Positions 1 through 8,606 of a DNA stretch of 34,855 nucleotides are shown one piece after another. Under the pieces are notes generated by a model. It did not search any database. It saw nothing but the letters and a program-made list of their open reading frames with translations, and had not been told where the DNA came from. How positions within the stretch are numbered: the first letter of the stretch is position 1; the number at the start of each line of letters is the position of its first letter. The position numbers and the translations under genes are program-made. This DNA is from Gammaproteobacteria bacterium (lineage in GTDB: Bacteria; Pseudomonadota; Gammaproteobacteria; Pseudomonadales; Azotimanducaceae), in assembly GCA_007694905.1 (NCBI GenBank), contig REEU01000196.1, positions 1-34,855 of the forward strand, read 5' to 3'.

Positions 1-137
1 TCGTCCATGCGTGGCCTTGTGGGAGAGCCCAGGCCGCCGCAGGCGGACGGGCCGAATTGCGGTGACGCCAACTCAGGTCACGCGCGCCGATCCATGATGC
101 ATAATTCGGAGCTTTCCACGACGCGAGCGTTCCACCC

Positions 138-1658
138 ATGCGCGCCTATCAAACCCTCGAAGACTTCGCCCGCCGCCGCCATCGCCTCGATCACGCCCGG
201 GCCATGCTGAAGTGGGACGAAGCCGTGATGATGCCGGCGGGCGGTTCCGACGCGCGCGCCGAAGCCCTAGTAGAGCTGGCCGTGCTCAGCCACGAGAGCG
301 CTTCGAGGCCTGAGATTCCGGATCTGATCATTCAGGCCTGGGCGGAGCTCGAGGCGGCAGGAGACGATCCCGAGGTGACCTGGAAGCAGGCCAATCTGCG
401 CGAGCTCGAACACGGCTGGCGCAGTGAAGTCGCGCTGCCCGCGGACCTGGTGGCGCGCAGCACGCGGGCCAGCGTGACCTCCGAGCACGCGTGGCGGCGC
501 CTGCGGGCCGAGAACGATTGGGAGGGGTTTCGGCCCCATCTGGAGACCGTGCTGGACCTGAAGCAGGAGGAAGCAGCGATTCGTGCCGAGGCCAGCGGGC
601 TCGATCCGCATGATGAGTTGATCGAGTTGTACGATCCGGGCACGCGCAGTGCCACGCTGGATCCGGTTTTTGCCGACCTCAAGGCGTTCCTGCCGGACTT
701 CATTTTCGCGGTTGTCGAGCGGCAGCGCAGCGAGAAGGTGATTCCGCTTGAGGGCCCGTTTCCCATCGATGCCCAGCGCAACCTGGCGCTGGAGATGATG
801 GGGCACATCGGCTTCGACTTCAGCCGTGGCCGTCTCGACGTCAGCCATCATCCCTTCTGTGGTGGTGCACCTGGCGACGTTCGCATCACCACCCGCTACA
901 ACGAGGGGGACTTCGCCCGCAGTTTCATGGCCGTGCTGCATGAGACCGGCCACGCCCGTTACGAACAGGGCCGGGATCCGGACGGTAGCGGCCAGCCGGC
1001 GACGCGGGCGCGGGGCATGGGCGTGCATGAGAGCCAGAGTCTGTTCACCGAGATGCAGGTGGCGCGCTCGCCCGAATTCCTTGCCTTCGCTGCGCCGATC
1101 ATGCGCCGCCATTTCTGCATCGAGGAAGACACAGCGGCGTGGGGCGCAGACAACCTGCATCGTGTCTACACACGTGTGCGGCCGGGCTACATCAGGGTTG
1201 ATGCAGACGAGGCCACCTATCCGGTGCATGTGATTCTGCGCTACGAACTCGAGAAAGCGCTCCTGTCCGGTGATCTCGCGGTGGACGATCTGCCGGGCGC
1301 CTGGGACGAGAAGATGCGCGCTGGACTCGGCCTGGCCACGGGTGATAACCACCACGATGGCTGCATGCAGGACGTGCACTGGGCCGCAGGCCTGTTCGGT
1401 TACTTTCCGTCCTACACCCTCGGCGCACTGATCGCGGCTCAGCTCATGGCGACGTTACGGCGTGAGCACCCCTGCCTCGACGACGAAGTGCGGCAGGGGC
1501 AGTTCGAGAACATCGGCGCCTGGCTCGAACGCCGGGTCTGGTCCCGCGGCAGCCAGGTGACGACGCCGGAGCTGCTCGAGGAGGCTACTGGACAGACGCT
1601 GGATCCGCAGTACTTCAAGGCGCATCTGCAGCGCCGCTACCTGGGGACGGACGGCTGA
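138..1658 (+). CDS. Metallocarboxypeptidase, peptidase family M32 (thermostable carboxypeptidase 1 type)
   Basis: Cytoplasmic zinc carboxypeptidase that removes C-terminal residues from peptides; family M32 members are typically about 500 residues and this one is 506. The zinc-binding HExxH motif is visible as HETGH at residues 268-272, and the third metal ligand is expected in the following segment with HESQSLFTEMQ near residue 298. The N-terminal helical part (LDHARAMLKWDEAVMMP) is typical of the family. I chose the ATG at 138 because the family-like sequence begins right there; no strong ribosome binding site precedes it. It stands alone, followed after 32 bases by a decayed gene on the same strand. 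The family assignment is firm; the physiological substrate is unknown. Confidence 0.93.
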   Translation: MRAYQTLEDFARRRHRLDHARAMLKWDEAVMMPAGGSDARAEALVELAVLSHESASRPEIPDLIIQAWAELEAAGDDPEVTWKQANLRELEHGWRSEVALPADLVARSTRASVTSEHAWRRLRAENDWEGFRPHLETVLDLKQEEAAIRAEASGLDPHDELIELYDPGTRSATLDPVFADLKAFLPDFIFAVVERQRSEKVIPLEGPFPIDAQRNLALEMMGHIGFDFSRGRLDVSHHPFCGGAPGDVRITTRYNEGDFARSFMAVLHETGHARYEQGRDPDGSGQPATRARGMGVHESQSLFTEMQVARSPEFLAFAAPIMRRHFCIEEDTAAWGADNLHRVYTRVRPGYIRVDADEATYPVHVILRYELEKALLSGDLAVDDLPGAWDEKMRAGLGLATGDNHHDGCMQDVHWAAGLFGYFPSYTLGALIAAQLMATLRREHPCLDDEVRQGQFENIGAWLERRVWSRGSQVTTPELLEEATGQTLDPQYFKAHLQRRYLGTDG

Positions 1659-1690
1659 TTGCCGACGTCTGGGCAAAGGGGGGCCGGCAG

Positions 1691-2135
1691 GTGCATCTGA
1701 TCGTCGGCGGCAGCGGTACCCTGGGCAGCCTGCTGCTGAGGCGGCTGCTGGCAGCCGGTGAACCGGTCAGGGTGATGACGCGGACGCCGGAGAAGCTGGC
1801 AGTGCCCGCCCATGGCGCGCTCGAAGTGGTCCGCGGCGACCTCCTCGATCACGCGTCCCTCATGTCGGCATGCTCCGGCGCCCGATCAGTGGTCGCGGCG
1901 GCCCACTCCCTGTTCGGCCGCGGGCGCAACGCATCGATTCACGTCGGCGACAGCGGCCATCGCGCACTGTTCGCCGCAGCGGCCGCTGCATCCCGGTGTG
2001 GCCCAGGTGCTGCAGATGGGCGTCCTTGGCGCCGAGTTCGGGCAGCCCTTCGACGCCCGCGCCTTGAAGACGGCGATAGGCTTCGAGCCCGTTTCGCTGC
2101 GGGATTGGGTGGCGCAGCATCGGACGGTGTACTGA
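1691..2135 (+). pseudogene. NmrA-like NAD(P)-binding epimerase, internally deleted and frameshifted
   Basis: The frame starting with GTG at 1691 gives a good Rossmann N-terminus (HLIVGGSGTLGSLLLRRLL, then a VRVMTRTPEKL strand and VVRGDLLD) and continues to GHRALFAAAAA near 1980. From about 1985 the sensible protein continues in another frame (LHPGVAQVLQMG to DWVAQHRTVY, stop at 2135), which resembles the C-terminal tail of NmrA/atypical SDR proteins. Such proteins are usually near 300 residues; only about 148 codons remain, so roughly half, covering the central and substrate-binding part, is missing. The join changes frame. A longer open frame runs to 2299 but its tail is low-complexity and overlaps the convergent channel gene. 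I read this as a dead gene. Sequencing error alone would not explain the missing middle. Confidence 0.72.
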
Positions 2136-2159
2136 CTGCAGCCGGTACCGCGGCCGGTG

Positions 2160-3854
2160 TCACGCCGCGTTGGCACCCCGCTGGCGCCGCCAGCCTGAAG
2201 CGGAGTCATCCTCGCCGGTACGCACGTAGTGCAGGGCGCGATCCTGGAACAGGGTCTTGTCGACCTGGGCCTCCGCATGCGCGGGACCTGCGAACATGAT
2301 GCGGTCGCCGGATTCCAGGACGGTATCGGGCCCCGGACACAACAGCTCGGTGTCAGCGCGGCTCAGCAGGAGCGGTACCACCGGCAGCAGCGTCTGCCGG
2401 TGCCGGGGATCCCGGCACAGATCCTCGAGCAGGACCGCCTCACCGGCTTCGAGCGCGCGGGCCACTGCCGGCGAACGCTTCGGACTGATGCGCACCGTCT
2501 TGATCTGGGGCGGGCGTTCGTCGTGGCCGTGGTGCAGGCGCTCGATGAGGCGGGCACTGAATTCGTTGTCCTCCGCCTGCATCAGCGTGAGAAAAGTCTG
2601 GAACTGGGGGGAACTGATCTGGGACAGGATTGACCCCGCCACCACCAGGCTTGGCCGGCCGATGAAATCGAGTTCAGCGGCCTCGTAGAGGGCATGGTTG
2701 GCACCGGCGTTCTCACGTGCTGCGAGAAACAGCTCGGGATTCATCTCCCGGGCCGTGATCAGAATCGAGAGGTTGTCGGCGTCGTCGCGGGTGAGAGCGA
2801 GCACGGCACTGGCGCTGTGGATGTCGGCCTCGGCCAGCGTTTTTGCTTCGGTTCCGCGACCGCTTACGGAGCCTTCTGGCAGGTCGGCATGGGTGCCGTC
2901 GTCGATCACGGTCACCGCCACCCCGAGGTCCGTCAGCGTCCGGTAGAGGGCGCGCCCAAGCGGATTGAAGCTGCACAGGATCCAGCGTCCTCGAGGGGGC
3001 ATGGCGTTGCCCGGCAGCACGGCGCGCGGGCCCGAGGACAGCCAGTGATAGAGACGGAATGTATCCGGAGCAGCCAGTGCCAGGCGCAGCCGCCGGCTGA
3101 ACTCCGCCACCGGTTCGAGCACGTGGTCGGTGGCGAATGAGCGCATGTTCTCGGCGGTAGCGCGTTGGTCGGCGCGGGCGTAGACCGGCGCCTTGTGATT
3201 CAGCAGCTTGGTGGTGATGGCGATCTTGAGGTTGGTCTGGTCGCTTCCGGTCACGGCGAGGACGCCCGCACACCAGCGGCTTCGCAGCCCGGCCTCACTG
3301 AGATTGTCGGGCAGGCTGGCATCCATGCAGAAGGCCGGGACCGTGGCCCCGAGGTCCTCCACGAGCAGACGATCGATGCTGTCCCGGTCCTGATCGATGA
3401 CCACCACACGCTGGCGGCGCGCGCTCAGGGCATGCGCCAGCAGTCGGCCAGCATCGCCGTGGCCACAGACGATGTAAAAGGGCTCGGTGATGCCCCGCAC
3501 GCTGCGCTGCAGGCGGGCGCGCTCGATGGCCTGGCGGCAGGAGGGATCCTGCAGCATGGCGATGATCGAGCTGATGGCGAACAGCCAGGCGATTACGGTC
3601 AGGTAAATGCTGACGATGGTCCAAAGGCGCTGGGCGGGTGTAAACGGATAGGGCACCTCGCCGAAACCGATGGTGCTGCCCGTGTAGCTCACCACATAGA
3701 ACGCTTCGAACAGGCTCATCCGCCAGGGGTCACCGCTGTCGTCGATCCCTGGAATCAGGCTGAAGCCCGCCGTGGCGATGGCGTAGGCCGAGATCAGGAC
3801 GATCAGCGGCACCCGCATGCGCTGGAAGAAAAGAAACAGGACGGCGTTCATCAT
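2160..3854 (-). CDS. Potassium channel with pore module and two RCK/TrkA domains
   Basis: Predicted inner-membrane K+ channel of 564 residues. It has two hydrophobic helices (about 14-36 and 76-102) flanking a pore loop with the filter TIGFGE at residues 61-66, a variant of the canonical TVGYGD. A first Rossmann RCK domain follows (YIVCGHGDAG, residues 127-136, then VVVIDQD), a second one from about 283 (WILCSFNPLG, then VTVIDDG), and a TrkA-C-like region near 440-545. The RCK domains are expected to gate the pore in response to nucleotide or ions. It lies 47 bases downstream of the small membrane protein at 3902-4285 on the same strand, so the two are probably cotranscribed. Two adjacent ATGs occur at the start; the first is used here. 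Whether it conducts K+ selectively is inferred from the filter. Confidence 0.88.
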   Translation of the reverse strand: MMNAVLFLFFQRMRVPLIVLISAYAIATAGFSLIPGIDDSGDPWRMSLFEAFYVVSYTGSTIGFGEVPYPFTPAQRLWTIVSIYLTVIAWLFAISSIIAMLQDPSCRQAIERARLQRSVRGITEPFYIVCGHGDAGRLLAHALSARRQRVVVIDQDRDSIDRLLVEDLGATVPAFCMDASLPDNLSEAGLRSRWCAGVLAVTGSDQTNLKIAITTKLLNHKAPVYARADQRATAENMRSFATDHVLEPVAEFSRRLRLALAAPDTFRLYHWLSSGPRAVLPGNAMPPRGRWILCSFNPLGRALYRTLTDLGVAVTVIDDGTHADLPEGSVSGRGTEAKTLAEADIHSASAVLALTRDDADNLSILITAREMNPELFLAARENAGANHALYEAAELDFIGRPSLVVAGSILSQISSPQFQTFLTLMQAEDNEFSARLIERLHHGHDERPPQIKTVRISPKRSPAVARALEAGEAVLLEDLCRDPRHRQTLLPVVPLLLSRADTELLCPGPDTVLESGDRIMFAGPAHAEAQVDKTLFQDRALHYVRTGEDDSASGWRRQRGANAA

Positions 3855-3901
3855 TCACAGCCTCCCGGGATGTCGATCCCGGCTGCGCGTCGCATACGCG
3901 T

Positions 3902-4285
3902 TCAGCGATTGATACTGGTGGTTTCCATGGTCAGCAGGACCACGGAGAGCAGGTTCGCAAGCAATGCCCCCCCCGACAGCGACACGATGCTGGCCATCAC
4001 GGCCGGTGTCAGTCCGACCTCGGTGACGTGCACCGCGAGCACCCAGACCACGGCAGCGGCGATGAGCTGCAGATCCACTACCAGGCTGGCGGCGAGCAGC
4101 ACGGCGCCGATCTGACTGCGCTCGCCGAGCTTCATGACGGTGGCGATGAGCCCGACCACCAGCGCGGCGAACAGCTCATAGACGTTGTGGTGGTCCGGGT
4201 TGTCGATGTCGCCGTAGAAGAACCCGAAGTTCAGGGTCAGGGCGAGCAGCACGAAGAAGCCGAAGAGCACCTTGTTCAGATTCAT
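3902..4285 (-). CDS. Small conserved membrane protein, probably DUF6394 family
   Basis: A 127-residue protein with about four hydrophobic stretches ([18 protein letters not shown] near the start, then [15 protein letters not shown], then [20 protein letters not shown], then a C-terminal [14 protein letters not shown]). The open frame extends further upstream to 4366, but the ATG at 4285 is preceded by GGGGAACG at good spacing and begins the family-like sequence [11 protein letters not shown], so the shorter start is preferred. I recall a gammaproteobacterial family of unknown function with this pattern (DUF6394); the name is from memory. It lies directly upstream of the RCK channel gene and may be an accessory to it. 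No enzymatic motif is visible. Confidence 0.8.
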   Translation of the reverse strand: MNLNKVLFGFFVLLALTLNFGFFYGDIDNPDHHNVYELFAALVVGLIATVMKLGERSQIGAVLLAASLVVDLQLIAAAVVWVLAVHVTEVGLTPAVMASIVSLSGGALLANLLSVVLLTMETTSINR

Positions 4286-4445
4286 GTCGTTCCCCGTCAG
4301 CGAGCATGGCGGAGCGCGCGCCGGCGCCCGCCGTGATGATGACGGCAACAGTGGGCTGCGTGCCACTCGGGAACGACGCCAGGTTCGAAGCGAATGGGAT
4401 GGAGTGCGGCCCCGAACCGGTTGCAGGTCCGCGCGGGAGGCGCTT

Positions 4446-4910
4446 CTAGAGGTGTCGAATGGGCGCCATCAGCTCCCTGAGGGGAGGTGGCACGTGAGGT
4501 TCGTGGCGGCCGAAGCGGTCGAGATCGGCCAGGGAGGTGCGCTCGAGGACCTTGACCACGATGGCATTGACGCCCGGCCAGCGGTCGGCGAGGTCGCAGC
4601 GATCGTGGATCTCGCAGGTGCTTCTCGCCGCGCAGCATTCGGTGAGGGTCAGTGGGCCCTCCACGGCGGCGATGGCCTCGGCCAGGCTGACCTGGGCAGG
4701 TGGGCGCGCCAGCTGGTAACCACCGTTGGGGCCGCGCTTGGAAATGACGAGCTCTGCGTCCACCAGGTACTTCATGACCTTGCGTACCGTGGGCAGGGGC
4801 AAGTGCGTGATTTCGGCGATGGAGTCCATGGCCAGACGTGCAGGGCGCATCCGTCCCAGATGATGAAGGATGAGCACTCCGTAATCGGCCAGGCGTCCAA
4901 CCTTGAGCAT
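4446..4910 (-). CDS. sufR: Rrf2-family transcriptional regulator of the SUF operon (SufR/IscR-like)
   Basis: A 154-residue DNA-binding protein with an N-terminal winged helix ([46 protein letters not shown]) and the three-cysteine cluster signature of Fe-S-binding Rrf2 proteins: C93-x5-C99-x5-C105, the same spacing as the IscR [2Fe-2S] ligands. An extra Cys sits at 92. The gene is divergent from sufB, with 120 bases between the two starts, so the expected role is to sense cluster status and repress suf when clusters are sufficient. It fits the proteobacterial SUF-system regulator type within Rrf2; it is unrelated in sequence to the cyanobacterial SufR. The function is inferred from family and position, with high confidence. 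Confidence 0.9.
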   Translation of the reverse strand: MLKVGRLADYGVLILHHLGRMRPARLAMDSIAEITHLPLPTVRKVMKYLVDAELVISKRGPNGGYQLARPPAQVSLAEAIAAVEGPLTLTECCAARSTCEIHDRCDLADRWPGVNAIVVKVLERTSLADLDRFGRHEPHVPPPLRELMAPIRHL

Positions 4911-4942
4911 GACGTCGTCCCGTCGGGGCTGATGGGGAAATT

Positions 4943-4959
4943 GTATACCTGGTTAGTAT
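4943..4959. promoter_or_regulatory. Candidate Rrf2/IscR-type operator in the sufR-sufB divergent region
   Basis: The segment reads GTATACCTGGTTAGTAT. It contains the palindrome GTATAC and an inverted repeat ATAC-N7-GTAT, and its left half ATACCTGGTTA closely resembles the left half of the IscR type-1 site (ATACCYGACTA). It lies 33 bases from the sufR start and 71 bases from the sufB start. The TAGTAT at 4954-4959 could also serve as a -10 element for sufB. The right half-site is poor, so binding is inferred. Confidence 0.5.
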
Positions 4960-5030
4960 TGAATGCGAATGCAGCTTCGGCTACCCTTCGGTCTCGGCTG
5001 GAACAGCTTTCGGCTACCGGAGCAGACCGC

Positions 5031-6506
5031 ATGAGTGAGACCGCGAATCAGAAGCGGGACGTGGACGGCGATACCGCCATCGATCGCCACCTCGAGCGCG
5101 AGTACGAGGCAGGTTGGGTCACGGACATCGAGTCCGACACCCTGCCACCGGGGCTCGACGAGGACGTGGTCCGGTTCATCTCGGCGAAGAAGAACGAACC
5201 GGAATGGATGACGGAATGGCGTCTCGAGGCCTATCGGCACTGGCTGACCATGGATCATCCGAAGTGGGCCCACGTCCACTATCCGAAGATCGATTTCAAT
5301 TCGATTTCGTACTTTTCCGCGCCGCGCAGTCAGGAAGATCGACCCAAGAGCCTCGACGAAGTGGACCCTGAACTGCTGCGCACCTACGAGAAGCTCGGCA
5401 TTCCCCTGCACGAGCAGGAGATGCTCGCCGGCGTGGCCGTCGATGCAGTGTTCGACAGTGTCTCCGTGGCGACGACGTTCAGGTCGAAGCTGGCGGAGTC
5501 CGGCGTCATCTTCTGCTCCATCTCCGAGGCGCTGCAGGATTACCCGGAGCTGGTGCGCAAATACATGGGCAGCATCGTGCCTTACCGCGACAATTACTTC
5601 GCCGCGCTGAACTCCGCGGTGTTCAGCGACGGTTCGTTCGTCTACATCCCCGAGGGCGTTCGCTGTCCCATGGAGCTGTCCACCTATTTTCGCATCAATG
5701 CCGAGAATACCGGTCAGTTCGAGCGCACTTTGATCATTGCCGAGGAGGGCAGCCACGTGTCTTACCTCGAAGGCTGCACCGCACCGCAGCGGGACGAGAA
5801 TCAGCTGCATGCGGCGGTGGTGGAACTGGTCGCCCACAAGAATGCCAAGATCAAGTATTCCACCGTGCAGAACTGGTATCCCGGCGATAGCGAGGGCCGA
5901 GGCGGCATTTACAACTTCGTGACCAAGCGGGGTCTCTGCGCCGGTGAGCGTTCCCACATCTCCTGGACCCAGGTGGAGACCGGCTCCGCCATCACCTGGA
6001 AGTATCCGAGCGTCATCCTCCGCGGTGACGATTCGGTGGGAGAGTTCTATTCGGTGGCGCTGGCGCGCGGCCGTCAGCAGGCGGATACCGGAACCAAGAT
6101 GATCCACCTTGGCAAGAACACCCGCTCGACCATCATCTCCAAGGGCATTTCCGCGGTGCGCGCGGAGAACAGCTATCGCGGTCTGGTGCGTATCTCGCCC
6201 TCGGCGGATGGCGCGCGCAATTTCACGCAGTGCGATTCGCTGCTGATCGGCGATCGGTGCGGGGCCCATACCTTTCCCTACATCGAGAGCCGCAACCCGA
6301 CCGCGACGGTGGAGCACGAGGCCACCACATCGAAGGTCAGCGACGATCAGCTTTTCCTCTGCCGCCAGCGGGGGCTCGATCCCGAGAAGGCGGTGTCCAT
6401 GATCGTCAACGGGTTCTGCAAGGACGTGTTCCGCGAACTGCCGATGGAGTTCGCGGTGGAGGCTGGCAAGCTGCTCGAGATCAGTCTCGAAGGGGCGGTA
6501 GGATGA
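5031..6506 (+). CDS. sufB: Fe-S cluster assembly scaffold SufB
   Basis: A 491-residue core subunit of the SufBC2D scaffold, where sulfur from SufS/SufE and iron are assembled into clusters. The sequence is a full-length SufB: helical N-terminus ([18 protein letters not shown]), then the right-handed beta-helix region with SYLEGCTAP, the Fe-S-related [17 protein letters not shown] segment, and the C-terminal helices with [20 protein letters not shown]. The open frame extends far upstream to 4272 through the divergent regulator, but homology to SufB begins at [10 protein letters not shown], which sets the ATG at 5031. First gene of the suf operon; its stop overlaps the sufC start as ATGA. Confidence 0.96.
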   Translation: MSETANQKRDVDGDTAIDRHLEREYEAGWVTDIESDTLPPGLDEDVVRFISAKKNEPEWMTEWRLEAYRHWLTMDHPKWAHVHYPKIDFNSISYFSAPRSQEDRPKSLDEVDPELLRTYEKLGIPLHEQEMLAGVAVDAVFDSVSVATTFRSKLAESGVIFCSISEALQDYPELVRKYMGSIVPYRDNYFAALNSAVFSDGSFVYIPEGVRCPMELSTYFRINAENTGQFERTLIIAEEGSHVSYLEGCTAPQRDENQLHAAVVELVAHKNAKIKYSTVQNWYPGDSEGRGGIYNFVTKRGLCAGERSHISWTQVETGSAITWKYPSVILRGDDSVGEFYSVALARGRQQADTGTKMIHLGKNTRSTIISKGISAVRAENSYRGLVRISPSADGARNFTQCDSLLIGDRCGAHTFPYIESRNPTATVEHEATTSKVSDDQLFLCRQRGLDPEKAVSMIVNGFCKDVFRELPMEFAVEAGKLLEISLEGAVG

Positions 6507-7279
6507 TTCAGGCAACGGAGCAGCAGGCGATGTTGAAGATCAGCAATTTGCACGTGACCATCGCGGGCGAAACGATTCTCAATGGGCTCGATCTGGAGAT
6601 CGCCGCCGGCGAAGTGCACGCCATCATGGGGCCGAACGGCTCCGGCAAGAGCACATTGGCAGCGGTGCTCTCAGGCCGGGAGGGCTACGAGGTCACCGAA
6701 GGCAGCATCGAGTATTTCGGCGAAGACCTGACGGCCCTGGAGCCGGAAGAGCGGGCCTGGCGCGGCGTGTTTCTTGCGTTCCAGTACCCGGTGGAAATTC
6801 CTGGTGTCACCAATATGGAGTTCCTGCGCGCTTCGGTGGATGCGCTGCGCGCGCACCGCGGCGAAGCAGCGACGTCGGCGGTGGATTTCATGAAACTCGC
6901 CCGCGCCACCTGCAAGCAGGTGGGGCTCGATACCGACTTCCTCAAGCGCGGTGTCAATGAAGGATTCTCCGGTGGCGAGAAGAAGCGCAATGAGCTGCTG
7001 CAGATGCTTCTGCTCGAACCGAAGCTCGCAGTGCTCGATGAGACCGACTCCGGGCTTGATATCGATGCCCTCGGCGTGGTGGCAGATGGGGTCAACACCC
7101 TGCGCTCGGCGGAGCGGGCCATCATTCTCATCACCCACTATCAGCGGCTTCTGAACCACATCGTTCCGGACCGCGTCCATGTACTGTCCGGCGGCCGCAT
7201 CATCCGCTCCGGCGGCAAGGAACTGGCGCTGGAGCTGGAGGAGAAGGGTTACGGCTGGCTCACGGAGGCCGCTGCCTGA
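6503..7279 (+). CDS. sufC: Fe-S cluster assembly ATPase SufC
   Basis: ABC-type ATPase of the SufBC2D complex; ATP-driven dimerisation reshapes SufB-SufD for cluster building. From the ATG at 6503, which overlaps the sufB stop, the protein has 258 residues. Visible motifs are Walker A GPNGSGKS (43-50), the signature [13 protein letters not shown], Walker [15 protein letters not shown] and the switch ILITHYQ. The [10 protein letters not shown] signature is specific to SufC. A second ATG at 6530 (MLKISNLHV) would give 249 residues, closer to the usual SufC length, so the start is uncertain by nine residues. The open frame continues upstream inside sufB but does not encode SufC-like sequence. Confidence 0.95.
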   Translation: MIQATEQQAMLKISNLHVTIAGETILNGLDLEIAAGEVHAIMGPNGSGKSTLAAVLSGREGYEVTEGSIEYFGEDLTALEPEERAWRGVFLAFQYPVEIPGVTNMEFLRASVDALRAHRGEAATSAVDFMKLARATCKQVGLDTDFLKRGVNEGFSGGEKKRNELLQMLLLEPKLAVLDETDSGLDIDALGVVADGVNTLRSAERAIILITHYQRLLNHIVPDRVHVLSGGRIIRSGGKELALELEEKGYGWLTEAAA

Positions 7280-7289
7280 GGGCGGCGAA

Positions 7290-8606
7290 ATGACCATGGC
7301 ATCGACGCTCGAACAGCGACTCGACGAATTCACCCGCCGCGCCCGGGAGCGCTCCGAGGCGTTGGCCGCCGATGCGTTGCCGGCGCTGGCTGCGCTGCGT
7401 GAGGCTGGCCGGAAGACATTCGCGACGACGTCGCTGCCGGGACCGAAAACAGAATCCTGGAAGTACAGTCGGGTGGGGCCGCTGCTCGAGGAAGGGCTGC
7501 TAGACCGGCCGCAGGCGGAAACCGCCGTTCCTGACGTCACTGGCATCGAGAGTTTCGACGCTGGTCGTATCCTCATCGTCGACGGTGTCGTCCGCGACCT
7601 CCCTGCAACCGCCGACGGCATCACGGTGACGCGGTTCGCCGAGGCCGGTGCTGAAGCTGCAGCGACGCTCGGGCGCGAGCTCGGCCAGCTCGCCGACATG
7701 AGCGAGCGTCCCTTTGTGGCCCTGAATTCGGGTCTCATCGAGGACGGCGTGCTGATCCACGTGGGTCCGGATGTTCAGGCAGACTCCCTTGAACTCGTGA
7801 TCGCACAGAGTGGTGATGCGGGGCCGCACGGCGCGCATCCCCGGGTGCTGGTGGTGCTGGAAACCGGCGCTTCGTTGACGCTTCTCGAGCGGCATCTCGG
7901 TACGCGCGCGGTATTCACCAACAGTGTCATCGAGGTGCGGATCAGGGATGAGGCACGGCTCGAGCACATGCGCCTTCAGCTTGACGCGGGAGCGGGGCGA
8001 TCGCTTACTGCGCTCGATGTCGCTGTGGGCCGGAACGCGCGTTACGACCTTCAGCAGGCGCTCGCCGGGAGCACCTTCCGGCGCAATGAAATCCGTATCC
8101 GCTGCGAAGCGCCTGGTGGCGAAGTCCGCGTCGGCGGCGCCACTCTGACGCGCAACCGCAGTCACCTCGATACACAGATGTGTCTGGAACACATCGCGCC
8201 GCACTGCAGCTCCAATCAGGTGTTCCGGGCGCTGGCCGGTGAGCGCTCCAAGACCGTGCTCAATGGGCGCATCCACATCCACCCGGGCGCGCAGAAGACG
8301 GCAGCGGAGCTGTCGTCGCGCAATCTGTTGCTGTCCCATGATGCGGAGATCGACACGAAACCGGAGCTCGAGATCTACGCGGACGACGTCAAGTGTGCCC
8401 ATGGCGCCACCGTCGGACGCCTCGACGAGCGTGCGCTGTTCTATCTGCGCAGCCGCGGCGTCGCGGAAACGCAAGCGCGGATGCTGTTGAGTTTCGCGTT
8501 CCTGACGGCCGTCGTCGACGCCTTCCCGGTGGCGGCAGTGCGTGATGCGGTGCGGCCGGTCCTCGAAGCGGCATTCCTGGCACCTGCGGAGGCATCCCGG
8601 CCATGA
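7290..8606 (+). CDS. sufD: Fe-S cluster assembly protein SufD
   Basis: SufD is the SufB paralogue in the SufBC2D scaffold and is linked to iron entry. The 438-residue protein has the expected helical N-terminus (TSLPGPKTESWKYSRVGPLL, residues near 45-65), a beta-helix middle, and the conserved C-terminal signatures HIHPGAQKT, SRNLLLSHDAEIDTKPELEI and DDVKCAHGATVGRLDE. The start at 7290 follows the sufC stop by 10 bases, with GGGCGGCG ahead of it; a second ATG at 7296 is possible. The stop overlaps the sufS start as ATGA, indicating translational coupling. Confidence 0.95.
   Translation: MTMASTLEQRLDEFTRRARERSEALAADALPALAALREAGRKTFATTSLPGPKTESWKYSRVGPLLEEGLLDRPQAETAVPDVTGIESFDAGRILIVDGVVRDLPATADGITVTRFAEAGAEAAATLGRELGQLADMSERPFVALNSGLIEDGVLIHVGPDVQADSLELVIAQSGDAGPHGAHPRVLVVLETGASLTLLERHLGTRAVFTNSVIEVRIRDEARLEHMRLQLDAGAGRSLTALDVAVGRNARYDLQQALAGSTFRRNEIRIRCEAPGGEVRVGGATLTRNRSHLDTQMCLEHIAPHCSSNQVFRALAGERSKTVLNGRIHIHPGAQKTAAELSSRNLLLSHDAEIDTKPELEIYADDVKCAHGATVGRLDERALFYLRSRGVAETQARMLLSFAFLTAVVDAFPVAAVRDAVRPVLEAAFLAPAEASRP

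Noticed and set aside
2138-2299. Extension of the NmrA-like frame past the real tail
   Set aside because: The extra residues are Arg/Pro-rich, overlap the convergent channel gene, and do not match the family; the true tail lies in the other frame ending at 2135.
4272-5030. N-terminal extension of the sufB frame through the divergent regulator
   Set aside because: SufB-like sequence begins at 5031. The extension lies opposite the Rrf2 gene and reads as low-complexity shadow.
4953-6515. 520-codon open frame antisense to sufB
   Set aside because: Shadow of a well-conserved gene; the translated sequence has no recognisable domain.
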